NCBI GenBank assembly: GCA_035508495.1
Contig: DATJMX010000035.1
Coordinates: 34,330-98,329 of the forward strand
Origin: Candidatus Binataceae bacterium
Lineage (GTDB): Bacteria; Desulfobacterota; Binatia; Binatales; Binataceae
Length of the DNA: 64,000 nucleotides
Direction of reading: 5' to 3'
Below are positions 56,610 to 64,000 of the stretch, one piece after another; the first letter of the stretch is position 1; each line of letters begins with the position of its first letter. The notes below the pieces were generated by a model. That model did no database searches. It saw only the letters and a program-made list of their open reading frames with translations, and had not been told where the DNA came from. The translations under genes were made by a program, and so were the position numbers.

Positions 56610-58601
56610 CTAGTGGAATAATTGACTCACTCCTGTTGTGCCGGCCGGGTTTAGAAAAGTTATCGTGTACGCCGTGCTGACGCTGGGCTTGATTGGTGCC
56701 GAGCTAGTACCGCTCACGCCGCCGCAGACGAAGGTGCTGGTCGAATCGTCGTATTGATAGCTATACGCGGTCGGGCAATCGTTCTTGAATTCAACATCTA
56801 TCGGCTCTGCCTGACCGAGCCACGTGCCACTGCCCACGGCTGACCCGAAGGCTGGGGTCGCTTGGCCCTGCGGCAGTTTGACACCGGTACATGTTCCGGT
56901 ACCGCAATCCGCGTCGGTGCCGCAGATATTTCCGGGATGATCGCCACCCACACACCTCGCCCAAAGCGCATAACCACAGCAGGTTTCCGCGGTTGGAGGA
57001 GGGCTGGCTCCGGCATCGAAGCACGAGTTGCTCGGCGTGCAGCAATACAAGTTGGTATTGGTGGGCGCCCATGGAACCGTAGTCGTACCCTTGCAAGCAA
57101 GGCCTGGGGGTTGGGTGACACCGGCTTCAGGTTGGCATTGCGAGCAGGCGCTGCCGCATCCGATGTACTTGCTGCAGGTTCCTCCCTGGCCGCAATCCGT
57201 GTCGTTGCCGCACAGCGCTCCTTTACGAGTGCCCCCAACGCATTCTCGAATCTGCAGATCGGGCGGGCATTTGTTCTCCGCCAGCAACTTCCATTGGCAA
57301 ATGGGCAGGTATGGCGCGCCCGGAGGTCCCGCCTTGCCGCAGTCCTCGGTGGCGCCATTGCACCCCGGACTGGTGCATTCGTATGCACTGACGCACGCGC
57401 CGTCGGCTACATCGCAAGCCGGATAGGCAGGTTTAGACGGTACGGCGTTCGCGCACTGAGTATTCGAAGTGCACGGATTGATACAGATTCCACTCGATAG
57501 AGGCGCGAAGGGCGCCGGCGCTTTAAAGCACTTGGTGAAGGGTGTTTTGGTGCACTCGCTGTCCGAAGTACAGGAAGCCGCGCACTTTCCGCCGACTGGG
57601 CCGAACAACTTCGGATACGATGTCGGGCTGAAGCATTGATGGTTGTATGGCGCGGCGTTAGCAGAGCAGTCGCTCGCGTTAATGCAGCTCGAGCTGTCAA
57701 GCACATCCACTCCGATCAAGTTGGCGGTAACCTCGTAGGTGTTGTGTACCGGCGTCACGACCACGGGTAAGTTCCCGCCGTCGATCCCTAACTGCACGTC
57801 CATGAAATCACTCGCCGCCGCCATCTGGTTCGGCGCGCTACAGGTGCCGCCCTTTTTTTCGCACGGCGGACCACAAGGTCCGCCCAGAGAGCATACTCCA
57901 GGCGCAGCCAGCGCCAGCTCAGCGAGCGTGGCTGGCGCCAATCCCGCGCTGGTGCAATACAAAGAGTAAGTATTTCTGCCACATGTACCTAGATTGGCGC
58001 AGGAGCCGGTATTGCATTTGAAGTCTCCGCCTCCACAATTGGCGTCCGTCGCGCATTGCTCGCCTGCGTTCGGACCGTTGGGGCAAACGCCCGGACAATC
58101 CGAACCGGTACTGCAGGTTTTACCGTTGTTCTTGCCGCCCGCGCAGGCCGCTGGACAGTCCGCCCCATCCGTACAAGTGTTTCCGGCATTCGCGCCCCCC
58201 GAACAGGTGAGCTGCGCTCCCGCGCACGAGCCAGTCGCGCAGCAACTGCCGCCCGAGGCGCAAAACGCTTTGCCGCAGGTTCCAAAGTTACAGATACCGG
58301 GGGCCGCGCAGCTGGCGCCGGTCGCACAGTCTTTGCCATCGTCGGATCCCCCTGAGCATACGCCTGGGCATTGAGAGTTGTCGGTACATTCACTCCCGTT
58401 GTGCCTCCCGCCAACGCAGGCATTCCTGCAATCGGCAGTAGTCGCGCAGGCCGAACCCACCGTGACAGTTTGGCCTTGACAGCTTCCGCCGCAGCTCGTC
58501 TTGAGCGCGCCCCTCTCTGGGCTCCGTGAAATTGCAGCCAGTGCGCGCCCACATTCTGCCGCCCCAGGTCGTAGGGACGCATATATCTTTCGAAGCGCCA
58601 T
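56610..58601 (-). CDS. Thaumatin-like protein with Cys-rich insertions, C-terminal fragment after frameshift
   Basis: The larger part of a thaumatin-like protein. It carries LAPATLAELAL, SDFMDVQLGIDGGNLPVVVT and the terminal CPTAYSYQYDDSTSTFVC, all family hallmarks. Inserted in it are seven copies of a 17-residue repeat C-x-[GN]-G-x3-G-x2-C-x5-C (for example CSGGANAGNTCTDGADC). The N-terminus, signal peptide included, is in the next frame (58390-59016); the switch is near CCC at 58519-58521. One base deleted there would join them. The start shown is arbitrary. Probably a secreted wall-binding protein. Confidence 0.7.
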   Translation of the reverse strand: MALRKIYASLRPGAAECGRALAAISRSPERGALKTSCGGSCQGQTVTVGSACATTADCRNACVGGRHNGSECTDNSQCPGVCSGGSDDGKDCATGASCAAPGICNFGTCGKAFCASGGSCCATGSCAGAQLTCSGGANAGNTCTDGADCPAACAGGKNNGKTCSTGSDCPGVCPNGPNAGEQCATDANCGGGDFKCNTGSCANLGTCGRNTYSLYCTSAGLAPATLAELALAAPGVCSLGGPCGPPCEKKGGTCSAPNQMAAASDFMDVQLGIDGGNLPVVVTPVHNTYEVTANLIGVDVLDSSSCINASDCSANAAPYNHQCFSPTSYPKLFGPVGGKCAASCTSDSECTKTPFTKCFKAPAPFAPLSSGICINPCTSNTQCANAVPSKPAYPACDVADGACVSAYECTSPGCNGATEDCGKAGPPGAPYLPICQWKLLAENKCPPDLQIRECVGGTRKGALCGNDTDCGQGGTCSKYIGCGSACSQCQPEAGVTQPPGLACKGTTTVPWAPTNTNLYCCTPSNSCFDAGASPPPTAETCCGYALWARCVGGDHPGNICGTDADCGTGTCTGVKLPQGQATPAFGSAVGSGTWLGQAEPIDVEFKNDCPTAYSYQYDDSTSTFVCGGVSGTSSAPIKPSVSTAYTITFLNPAGTTGVSQLFH

Positions 58602-59016
58602 TGCTGAGCTCGAAGCCGTTACCGTCGCCAGCAAGGCTGCCGCATTTGCCGGTGCCGGTATAGCAGATCGGAGATTCACTGCTGGTGCAGTCCTGATTCC
58701 TGGCACACGTCAACGAGTCGTAAGTGACTGTGCCGCCGATCGGCACCGATCGACAAAAGCCCACCGTCGGGTCGCAGAACTCGTTCGCCTGGCATTGACT
58801 GTTGCTGGTGCACGTTGGCGGGTTGGGAAGCGTGGTTTGAGTCGTACCCAGCGCTGCCACCCAAATCGTATTGCCCGATTTGTTCTGGACCGTGACGCTG
58901 CGATCCGAGGCGGTGCAGTTCGCCGCCGATGCCGGCCTCAGGATGGTCAAGGCTGCGAATGTGATCGCAACTGCAGATATCGCGGCCAGCCTTAGTCGTA
59001 GGGGTTTGTCCACCAT
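58390..59016 (-). CDS. Thaumatin-like protein, N-terminal fragment (signal peptide) before frameshift
   Basis: The 5' part of the same gene: a signal peptide (LRLAAISAVAITFAALTILR, AxA near PASA), the thaumatin start VQNKSGNTIWVAALG, a Cys-rich insert, and GFELSNGASKDICVPTTWGG followed by RMWARTGCNF. After FTEP the frame leaves the family (residues from about 167 on are low-complexity). The preferred ATG is 59016 after GGGGAGG. A frameshift or assembly error separates it from the rest. Confidence 0.65.
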   Translation of the reverse strand: MVDKPLRLRLAAISAVAITFAALTILRPASAANCTASDRSVTVQNKSGNTIWVAALGTTQTTLPNPPTCTSNSQCQANEFCDPTVGFCRSVPIGGTVTYDSLTCARNQDCTSSESPICYTGTGKCGSLAGDGNGFELSNGASKDICVPTTWGGRMWARTGCNFTEPREGRAQDELRRKLSRPNCHGGFGLRDYCRLQECLRWREAQRE

Positions 59017-59364
59017 CAACCTCCCCGCAGCGGGAGTTGGGCAAACTGGTTGGGCTAGCAGAGCGGTGGGAAATACACGCCGAAATGGCTAGGTCGCACT
59101 CGACCCTTATTGTCGATAGCGACTTCGAACCGATATGCCCTGGGCGATGGCAAAGTCAATAACTCGATGAATTAAGCTGGCTAGATTTGAATTAATATAA
59201 ATTCGCACGGTATATGCGATCGCGAAGTCGCGCGCCGATCACATTCGCCAGCGGCTCATTTTTACGGCGGTAAAATGGCTCAGTTCGTCAGCGTTGCAGG
59301 TAATAGCCTTTCCTTCGACTTGCGCCGCCGGCGAAGGTCGCGGGCGATGGCTATCGAAGGCTCA
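59017..59364. other. Gene-free AT-rich region between cyclase regulator and thaumatin-like gene
   Basis: 348 bases without a credible gene. It holds an AT-rich patch GAATTAATATAAATTC (near 59187-59202), likely part of the promoter for the minus-strand thaumatin-like gene. Nothing else recognised. Confidence 0.4.
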
Positions 59365-62300
59365 TCAGAGGTTATTCAGGTTTAGAGAGTGCCTCGAAGC
59401 CAGCCGCTCGGTGGCTCTGATCCATCCGCTCATTCCAAGCTGTTCGAACTGATCGTGCGCCTTGTGCAGAAACGAAAGTGCGCGCATTGGATCGCCGGCT
59501 TCGCCGCGCCGCAGGTACATCAGGGCTTCGTCGTAATCGGCGATCGAGCGCAGCGTGCGCGAGCCGTGCGTATCGAGAAAATCGCGCGACTTGTCGAACC
59601 ATTGCGATGCTTCGTCGTAGCGGCCTTGCAACGCGCAGAGCCGGGCAAGACACAGCCGCGAATCGCTCATCGGAAAATGGAAATCCGGCTTGAGCACTTT
59701 CTCGCGCAGGTTGCGCTCGATTATCTCGATGTAATCGGTGCGCTTGAGCGACCAGATCGTCGTGGCCGCCATGCAGATCGTACCAACGTAGTTGAGAGCC
59801 CAGGGGGCGCCGCGCTCGATTGCATTTGGCAACATGCTCAGGAAGTTGAGCGCGATTTCGCTTTGACCAGCCGCGGCGAATGACCGCGCGCTGTAGGCGA
59901 AGCCCAGCGACATCCCCCATTTTCCTTCCGGTCCCATGCCCTGGATCATATCGAGGATTTCCTCGTCGCCACCGCCGAAAGCCTTGCGGATGTCCTCGAC
60001 CAGCTGCTTGATATCTTCGTTCATTGCCAGATGCATTTCGACGCGTGCCGCGTGGAGCGCCAGCCGCCCGAACGTCGGCCGCGCGATTCGCGCCGCCATC
60101 GCAGTGGCGTGATCGAACGCCGCCTGAGCCTCGGGAAAATTGCCGATCATGTTCTGGCATCGCGCGACTCCCGCCCACGCTCTGACCGCGTGCGCGATCG
60201 CGCCGCGGCGCTCACTCTCGCTGGCCTGCTGGCGCCAAGTAGCCTCGGCAACACGATAGTCACCGGTCATCATGACGAGGCGGGGACCGGGGGCCGGATC
60301 GGCGAGAAGTTGCTCGCGCGAAAGATGTATCAACTCGATATTGCGCGACGCGACTTCTTCCTGCGGCAAAGCGCGGAGGACCTCCGCCAATGCCCGACTC
60401 TCCGGGCTATCAAGCGCGACGCCGGGGCCGTTCGGGTCCTCGCCCTCGGCGCGATTGATGTCGATATCGGTCAGACTCGCCCAAGTGATGTCGCGCCGGG
60501 CGCCGATATATCGAAGTCCCACTTTAGCTAACTGCCAGGCCGGTCGCGTCAGTCCTGCAGTGTACATCGCGCGCGCCGTCTGCTCGTAGTAGTCCGCCGC
60601 CGCATCGGGGCCCGCGGTTTTCAGGATCAGCGCGCCGGCTTCGTTAGCAGTGGTGAGCGCAGCTTCAGCATCGAGCGCCCAGGTCAGAGCCTGGCTGAGT
60701 CGCGCGAGGGTCTGGCTCCGCCGCGGATCGACCGGCGGCAGGAGATCGAGCGCGATTCGCAGGAAGGTCGCAACATCGTCGTGCGCGTACGACGCGGCCG
60801 CGTTATCCGCGGCGGCGAGCGCATACTGCGCGCCCTTGTCGGTTCCCTTCGCGGCCGCAGCGCGCCAGAAGTGGAAAGCGACTTCCGCGGCGTGCTGTCC
60901 AGCGCGCTCGCCCCACGCGCGTTCCATTTCTTCGGCGATCCTGCGATGGAGCCGCGCGCGCCGCACCGGGTTCAGGTTCGCGTACAACGTATGCCGCAGC
61001 AGCGAATGGGTGAAATCGAATGTATCGTGCGTGGCGCCCGCGCGCAGCAGTTGCGCCTCCAGCGCTTCGTCGATCGCGGTCAGCGCGGTGTCCTCGTCGA
61101 GTCCGGCGGTCGCCGTGGCTACCTCGAACGAGAACGATCCGTTGAATGCCGACGCAACCGAAAGCAGTTCTTTGGCACTCTCTGAGAGGCGCGAGAGTCG
61201 CTGGTTGATAACCTGGCGCACGCCCTCCGGAATTCGCAGCTCATCAACGTTCAGACTGGATGCCCAACTCTTTCCTTCAACAAGAATCTTGCCTTCCTCG
61301 AACAGGTTGAGGAGGACCTCGCGCAGAAAGAGCGGATTACCCTCGGTCGCATGGCCGAGGGCGCTGGTGAGCGCCTGCGGTGCATCCTGATGGGCGATTC
61401 GTTCGAGCAAGGCCGCTACGTCCTCGCCCTTGAGGCCCTTGAGCGTCACCGCCTCGAAGCCTCGAAGGCGGCTGATCGCCGCCAACGCGGCGGTAAGCGG
61501 ATGCTGCCGGTTCACTTCGGCGTCGCGATACGCACCGATGACCAGGATCGGATACTTCGGCGTGAAATGCGCAACATGATTCAGCATCGAAGTAACGCCG
61601 CGGTCCGCCCAGTGCAAATCGTCAAGAATGAGGACCAACGGGGCATGGGCTGTGATCCCGATGAAGAACTGCGCGACCGCATCATAGAGCCGGAACTGCT
61701 CGTCTTCGCCGCCAATTGCGTCCGGTGTCGCGACGTCGTCGATCAGATCGTTCAGCACCGGTGCCATGCGGGCGAGCACTCCCGCGCGCTTGCCGATTAT
61801 GGCGGCGAGCTCGGAGCGATCGGAATTGCGTGCATACTCGGTGATCGCTTCTGCGAATGGGCCGTAGGGCCGTTGCCATTCGCCGTCGTAGCAGGCGCCG
61901 CGCAAAACGGTGACGCCGCTGGTCGCGGCAATCTGGCTGAACTCCTCGAGCAGGCGAGTCTTGCCGATACCGGCTTCGCCGCGCAGCATCGTCACCGCAC
62001 CGCGTCCGTTCATCAGATCGTCGAGCTTCGTACCTAGCCATTTGATCTGCTGCTCGCGCCCGACGAATGGCGTCCGGTTGAGCATCGCGGCCGGATTCGT
62101 CAGCTCATAAATCAGCTCGCACACGCCGACCGGCGCTGCGATTCCTTTGAGCATGTGATTTCCGATGTCGCGAAACTCAAATGAGCTGCGCGCGGAGAGC
62201 AGTTCCGCAACCGTGCGGCTGCAAAGGATCTGGCCGGTGTCCGCTTTGTCGCAGAGCCGGCGTGCGATCACAATTGTCGTACCGAAGTATCCGTCTTCAC

Positions 62301-62607
62301 GGCGAATCACTTCACCAACGTGAAGGCCGACGCGCAGGGCAAAGTTCGCCCCCTCCGGCGCGCTATGCGACGCCTGCTGCATTCGCATCGCGCAGGTCAC
62401 CGCGTCCGCGGTCGAGCCGAACGACGCGAGCACGCCGTCGCCCATCCATTGCAGTTCCCTGCCGCCAGAGGCCTCGATCGCATCGCTCATCAGCCGATGT
62501 TGAATATGGAAGAGCCGCTCCCCCGCCTCATCGCCGGCCCGCTCGAGATGCTCGGCCGAGTTGACGATGTCGCTGAAAAGCAGAGTTACGGTCTCTGATT
62601 GAGTCAT
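59365..62607 (-). CDS. Adenylate/guanylate cyclase-domain ATPase with TPR-like repeats
   Basis: A 1080-residue regulator-like protein. Domains in order: class III cyclase domain (residues 1-165, metal Asp D13 in FSDIVNSAEH and D57 in WMGDGVLASFG), an AAA/STAND ATPase (Walker A GEAGIGKTR 210-218, Walker B LVLILDDLHWADR), then helical TPR-like repeats to the end. The purine-specifying Lys position is Gln (LQWMGDG) and the transition-state Asn is Val (TTIVIARRL), so cyclase activity is doubtful. Such proteins are signalling or transcription-related. No partner is adjacent. Confidence 0.88.
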   Translation of the reverse strand: MTQSETVTLLFSDIVNSAEHLERAGDEAGERLFHIQHRLMSDAIEASGGRELQWMGDGVLASFGSTADAVTCAMRMQQASHSAPEGANFALRVGLHVGEVIRREDGYFGTTIVIARRLCDKADTGQILCSRTVAELLSARSSFEFRDIGNHMLKGIAAPVGVCELIYELTNPAAMLNRTPFVGREQQIKWLGTKLDDLMNGRGAVTMLRGEAGIGKTRLLEEFSQIAATSGVTVLRGACYDGEWQRPYGPFAEAITEYARNSDRSELAAIIGKRAGVLARMAPVLNDLIDDVATPDAIGGEDEQFRLYDAVAQFFIGITAHAPLVLILDDLHWADRGVTSMLNHVAHFTPKYPILVIGAYRDAEVNRQHPLTAALAAISRLRGFEAVTLKGLKGEDVAALLERIAHQDAPQALTSALGHATEGNPLFLREVLLNLFEEGKILVEGKSWASSLNVDELRIPEGVRQVINQRLSRLSESAKELLSVASAFNGSFSFEVATATAGLDEDTALTAIDEALEAQLLRAGATHDTFDFTHSLLRHTLYANLNPVRRARLHRRIAEEMERAWGERAGQHAAEVAFHFWRAAAAKGTDKGAQYALAAADNAAASYAHDDVATFLRIALDLLPPVDPRRSQTLARLSQALTWALDAEAALTTANEAGALILKTAGPDAAADYYEQTARAMYTAGLTRPAWQLAKVGLRYIGARRDITWASLTDIDINRAEGEDPNGPGVALDSPESRALAEVLRALPQEEVASRNIELIHLSREQLLADPAPGPRLVMMTGDYRVAEATWRQQASESERRGAIAHAVRAWAGVARCQNMIGNFPEAQAAFDHATAMAARIARPTFGRLALHAARVEMHLAMNEDIKQLVEDIRKAFGGGDEEILDMIQGMGPEGKWGMSLGFAYSARSFAAAGQSEIALNFLSMLPNAIERGAPWALNYVGTICMAATTIWSLKRTDYIEIIERNLREKVLKPDFHFPMSDSRLCLARLCALQGRYDEASQWFDKSRDFLDTHGSRTLRSIADYDEALMYLRRGEAGDPMRALSFLHKAHDQFEQLGMSGWIRATERLASRHSLNLNNL

Positions 62608-62842
62608 GACTGTCCGGACGTCGAACCCTTCTTTAAGCCAAGTTTTCCAACCGATTGTAATTATATTGGCTCAAGCGCGGTTGCAACGAAATAAGAAACA
62701 GTTCATCGGCGGCAATCAGAATCATGAAAATATGGAATCTGAAACGACACCACGTGGCAACATTGAAGTCCACTAGCGAGTCAAAGCGCGCTAGCTGAAG
62801 TTGATCGTGACAGATGCGAAAACCCGCCGCTCGGCATGCCAA

Positions 62843-63640
62843 TCAAGCCGTGGCGATAAGAACGCCGGTGTCCTTCTTGAAATGAAGCGCGCCGTGCGCG
62901 CGAATTTCGGCCTCAGCGAATGCCTTGAATGCGCGCTTCTGCTCCTCGCTCGCGAGCTTACCGAGTCGCGTCGAATCGATGTAATCGATGAGCGGCTGCG
63001 CCTCGGTGACATTGAGAGCATCATCGATTTTGCGGACTTCGACGTGCGGGAAAACCTTCTGCATGTGCTCGAGCCCGGTTTCGAGGCCGAACCGGCGCGC
63101 CGCGCGATTCGTGGAGATGCCGAGGAAGCGCTGGGCCAGCTCGTCGAATTCACGCATGTTGTTGAGCCCCATCGTTGCCGCATAACAGCAGCTTCCCGGC
63201 TTGAGCACGCGGCGAATCTCGTTCAGCGCGCGCGCTATGTCGGGCACGTGATAGAGCATGTGGTTGGCGATAACTGCATCGAAGGAGCGATCTGGAAAAG
63301 GCAGCGACTGCGCGTCGATCTGCATGAAAGTGAACCGATGCGGGATCGACGCGACGGTGCGCCGCACGTCGTCGAGCATCCCGGCTGAATAATCAGAGAG
63401 CGTGATGCGCCATCCGGTAGGGATTCGCTCCTGGTTGCCGCGCCAGAAAAGCGCCGTGCCGGATCCGAGTTCGAGGACGCGCGCATCGGCAGGGAGTTTC
63501 ATCTGATCGAAGACGAAGCGGAACATCCCGCCGCGATTGGTGCTGAAGCGTCCGTGCAGCCTGACCCGAGCGTTGAAGTTGACGGGAGTCTTGTACTGCT
63601 CGCGCAACTCCTCGCGGCTGGAAATGCTTTCCGATGGCAT
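62843..63640 (-). CDS. SAM-dependent methyltransferase
   Basis: A 265-residue class I methyltransferase with motif I VLELGSGTALFWRG, the acidic strand end LSDYSAGM, and VIANHMLYHVPDIARALNEI, like UbiE/MenG-type domains. The ATG at 63640 is taken; a frame start at 63700 adds 20 residues of low confidence. Acceptor unknown. It is near the tRNA and integrase but transcribed away from them. Confidence 0.85.
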   Translation of the reverse strand: MPSESISSREELREQYKTPVNFNARVRLHGRFSTNRGGMFRFVFDQMKLPADARVLELGSGTALFWRGNQERIPTGWRITLSDYSAGMLDDVRRTVASIPHRFTFMQIDAQSLPFPDRSFDAVIANHMLYHVPDIARALNEIRRVLKPGSCCYAATMGLNNMREFDELAQRFLGISTNRAARRFGLETGLEHMQKVFPHVEVRKIDDALNVTEAQPLIDYIDSTRLGKLASEEQKRAFKAFAEAEIRAHGALHFKKDTGVLIATA

Positions 63641-63731
63641 GGCGCGATCGTTTCGCAGATCGAGGGCGGGATCAACGAGCAGCCTTACTTGTCCCCCCAT
63701 CGCGACTGATATATCTCATGAGTCTCAGCAC

Positions 63732-63803
63732 GCCCCGGTAGTGAAAAGGACATCACGGAGGTCTCCGGAACCTCAAGTCCGGGTTCGACTCCCGGCCGGG
63801 GCA
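63732..63803 (+). tRNA. tRNA-Arg (anticodon CCG)
   Basis: A 72-nt cloverleaf: acceptor GCCCCGG/CCGGGGC, D-stem GTGA/TCAC, anticodon stem GAGGT/ACCTC with loop CTCCGGA (anticodon CCG), T-stem CCGGG/CCCGG with TTCGACT, discriminator A; CCA is not encoded. A weak TATATC (63711-63716) lies upstream. An integrase starts 99 bases downstream, so this tRNA probably served as an attachment site. Confidence 0.92.
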
Positions 63804-63902
63804 ATGCGAAAGATACGGATTTACCTACATCTTTTGACTGTCGGTCGATTCTTCGCTGTCGCAGCTCGCGCGTTTGTCACAATTCTGTCACACTCAACAA
63901 CG

Positions 63903-64000
63903 ATGCCCACCATACGCAATCGTGGCGGCAAATGGATCGTCATGGTCAAACCGACGGACGGAAAACGTCGCGTCAGGCACGAACTCACCGACGGTCACGC
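63903..64000 (+). CDS. Site-specific integrase, N-terminal part (runs off window)
   Basis: The visible 32 residues read MPTIRNRGGKWIVMVKPTDG and onward, a basic beta-strand start as in the arm-binding domain of phage/ICE tyrosine recombinases. Located 99 bases downstream of the tRNA-Arg, in the same direction, the usual layout of an integrase beside its tRNA attachment site. Only the N-terminus is present, so the catalytic residues cannot be checked. Confidence 0.6.
   Translation, partial: MPTIRNRGGKWIVMVKPTDGKRRVRHELTDGH

Overview
The window is GC-rich, densely packed Gram-negative bacterial chromosome. Evidence for the cell type: a type II secretion (T2SS) operon, lipoprotein signal sequences, a BamE-like outer-membrane lipoprotein and a norCB nitric oxide reductase. 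Four crotonase paralogues, two acyl-CoA dehydrogenases, a B12-dependent acyl-CoA mutase and an F420/LLM-class oxidoreductase suggest a lipid- and acid-degrading soil or groundwater lineage, possibly Candidatus Binatota or a deltaproteobacterium-like group. That placement is inference from gene content; there is no rRNA to test it.

Layout. 0-4.2 kb: edge of a FAD monooxygenase, a zinc alcohol dehydrogenase and a GH63-like glycosidase. 4.6-9 kb: E1-alpha/E1-beta/E2 of a 2-oxo acid dehydrogenase and a DUF1028 protein. 9.2-12.6 kb: a secreted protein, then norC-norB coupled to two small membrane proteins. 13-17.3 kb: crotonases, dienelactone hydrolase, bfr and bfd with a Fur-box-like site, and a BamE-like lipoprotein. 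17.4-26.6 kb: gspEFGHIJKLMN without gspC or gspD. 26.6-36.8 kb: LLM oxidoreductase, crotonase, a paired ABC exporter, then circularly permuted ATP-grasp, alpha-E and transglutaminase genes and a tyrosine phosphatase. 36.8-39.3 kb: poorly characterised genes, one of visibly lower GC. 39.3-45 kb: acyl-CoA dehydrogenase, B12-dependent mutase and crotonase genes with a perfect palindrome upstream. The mutase carries the isobutyryl-CoA mutase residue pair (Phe/Gln). 46-51.9 kb: aminotransferase, hom, thrC, an apgM-type gene that may be the missing homoserine kinase, and glpX. 52-56.5 kb: MFS transporter behind a leader ORF and terminator, a methyltransferase, an ABC1 kinase and an inositol monophosphatase. 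56.6-63.7 kb: a frameshifted thaumatin-like protein with Cys-rich insertions, a large cyclase/ATPase/TPR regulator and a methyltransferase. 63.7-64 kb: tRNA-Arg(CCG) followed by the start of an integrase, probably one end of an integrated element.

How the genes may work together (inference): the mutase operon could turn isobutyryl-CoA into butyryl-CoA, which the co-encoded acyl-CoA dehydrogenases and crotonase would feed into beta-oxidation. The hom-thrC-apgM run would make threonine. The T2SS could export proteins such as the thaumatin-like protein. The ABC exporter lies just upstream of the ATP-grasp/alpha-E/transglutaminase genes and may move a peptide they make or modify.
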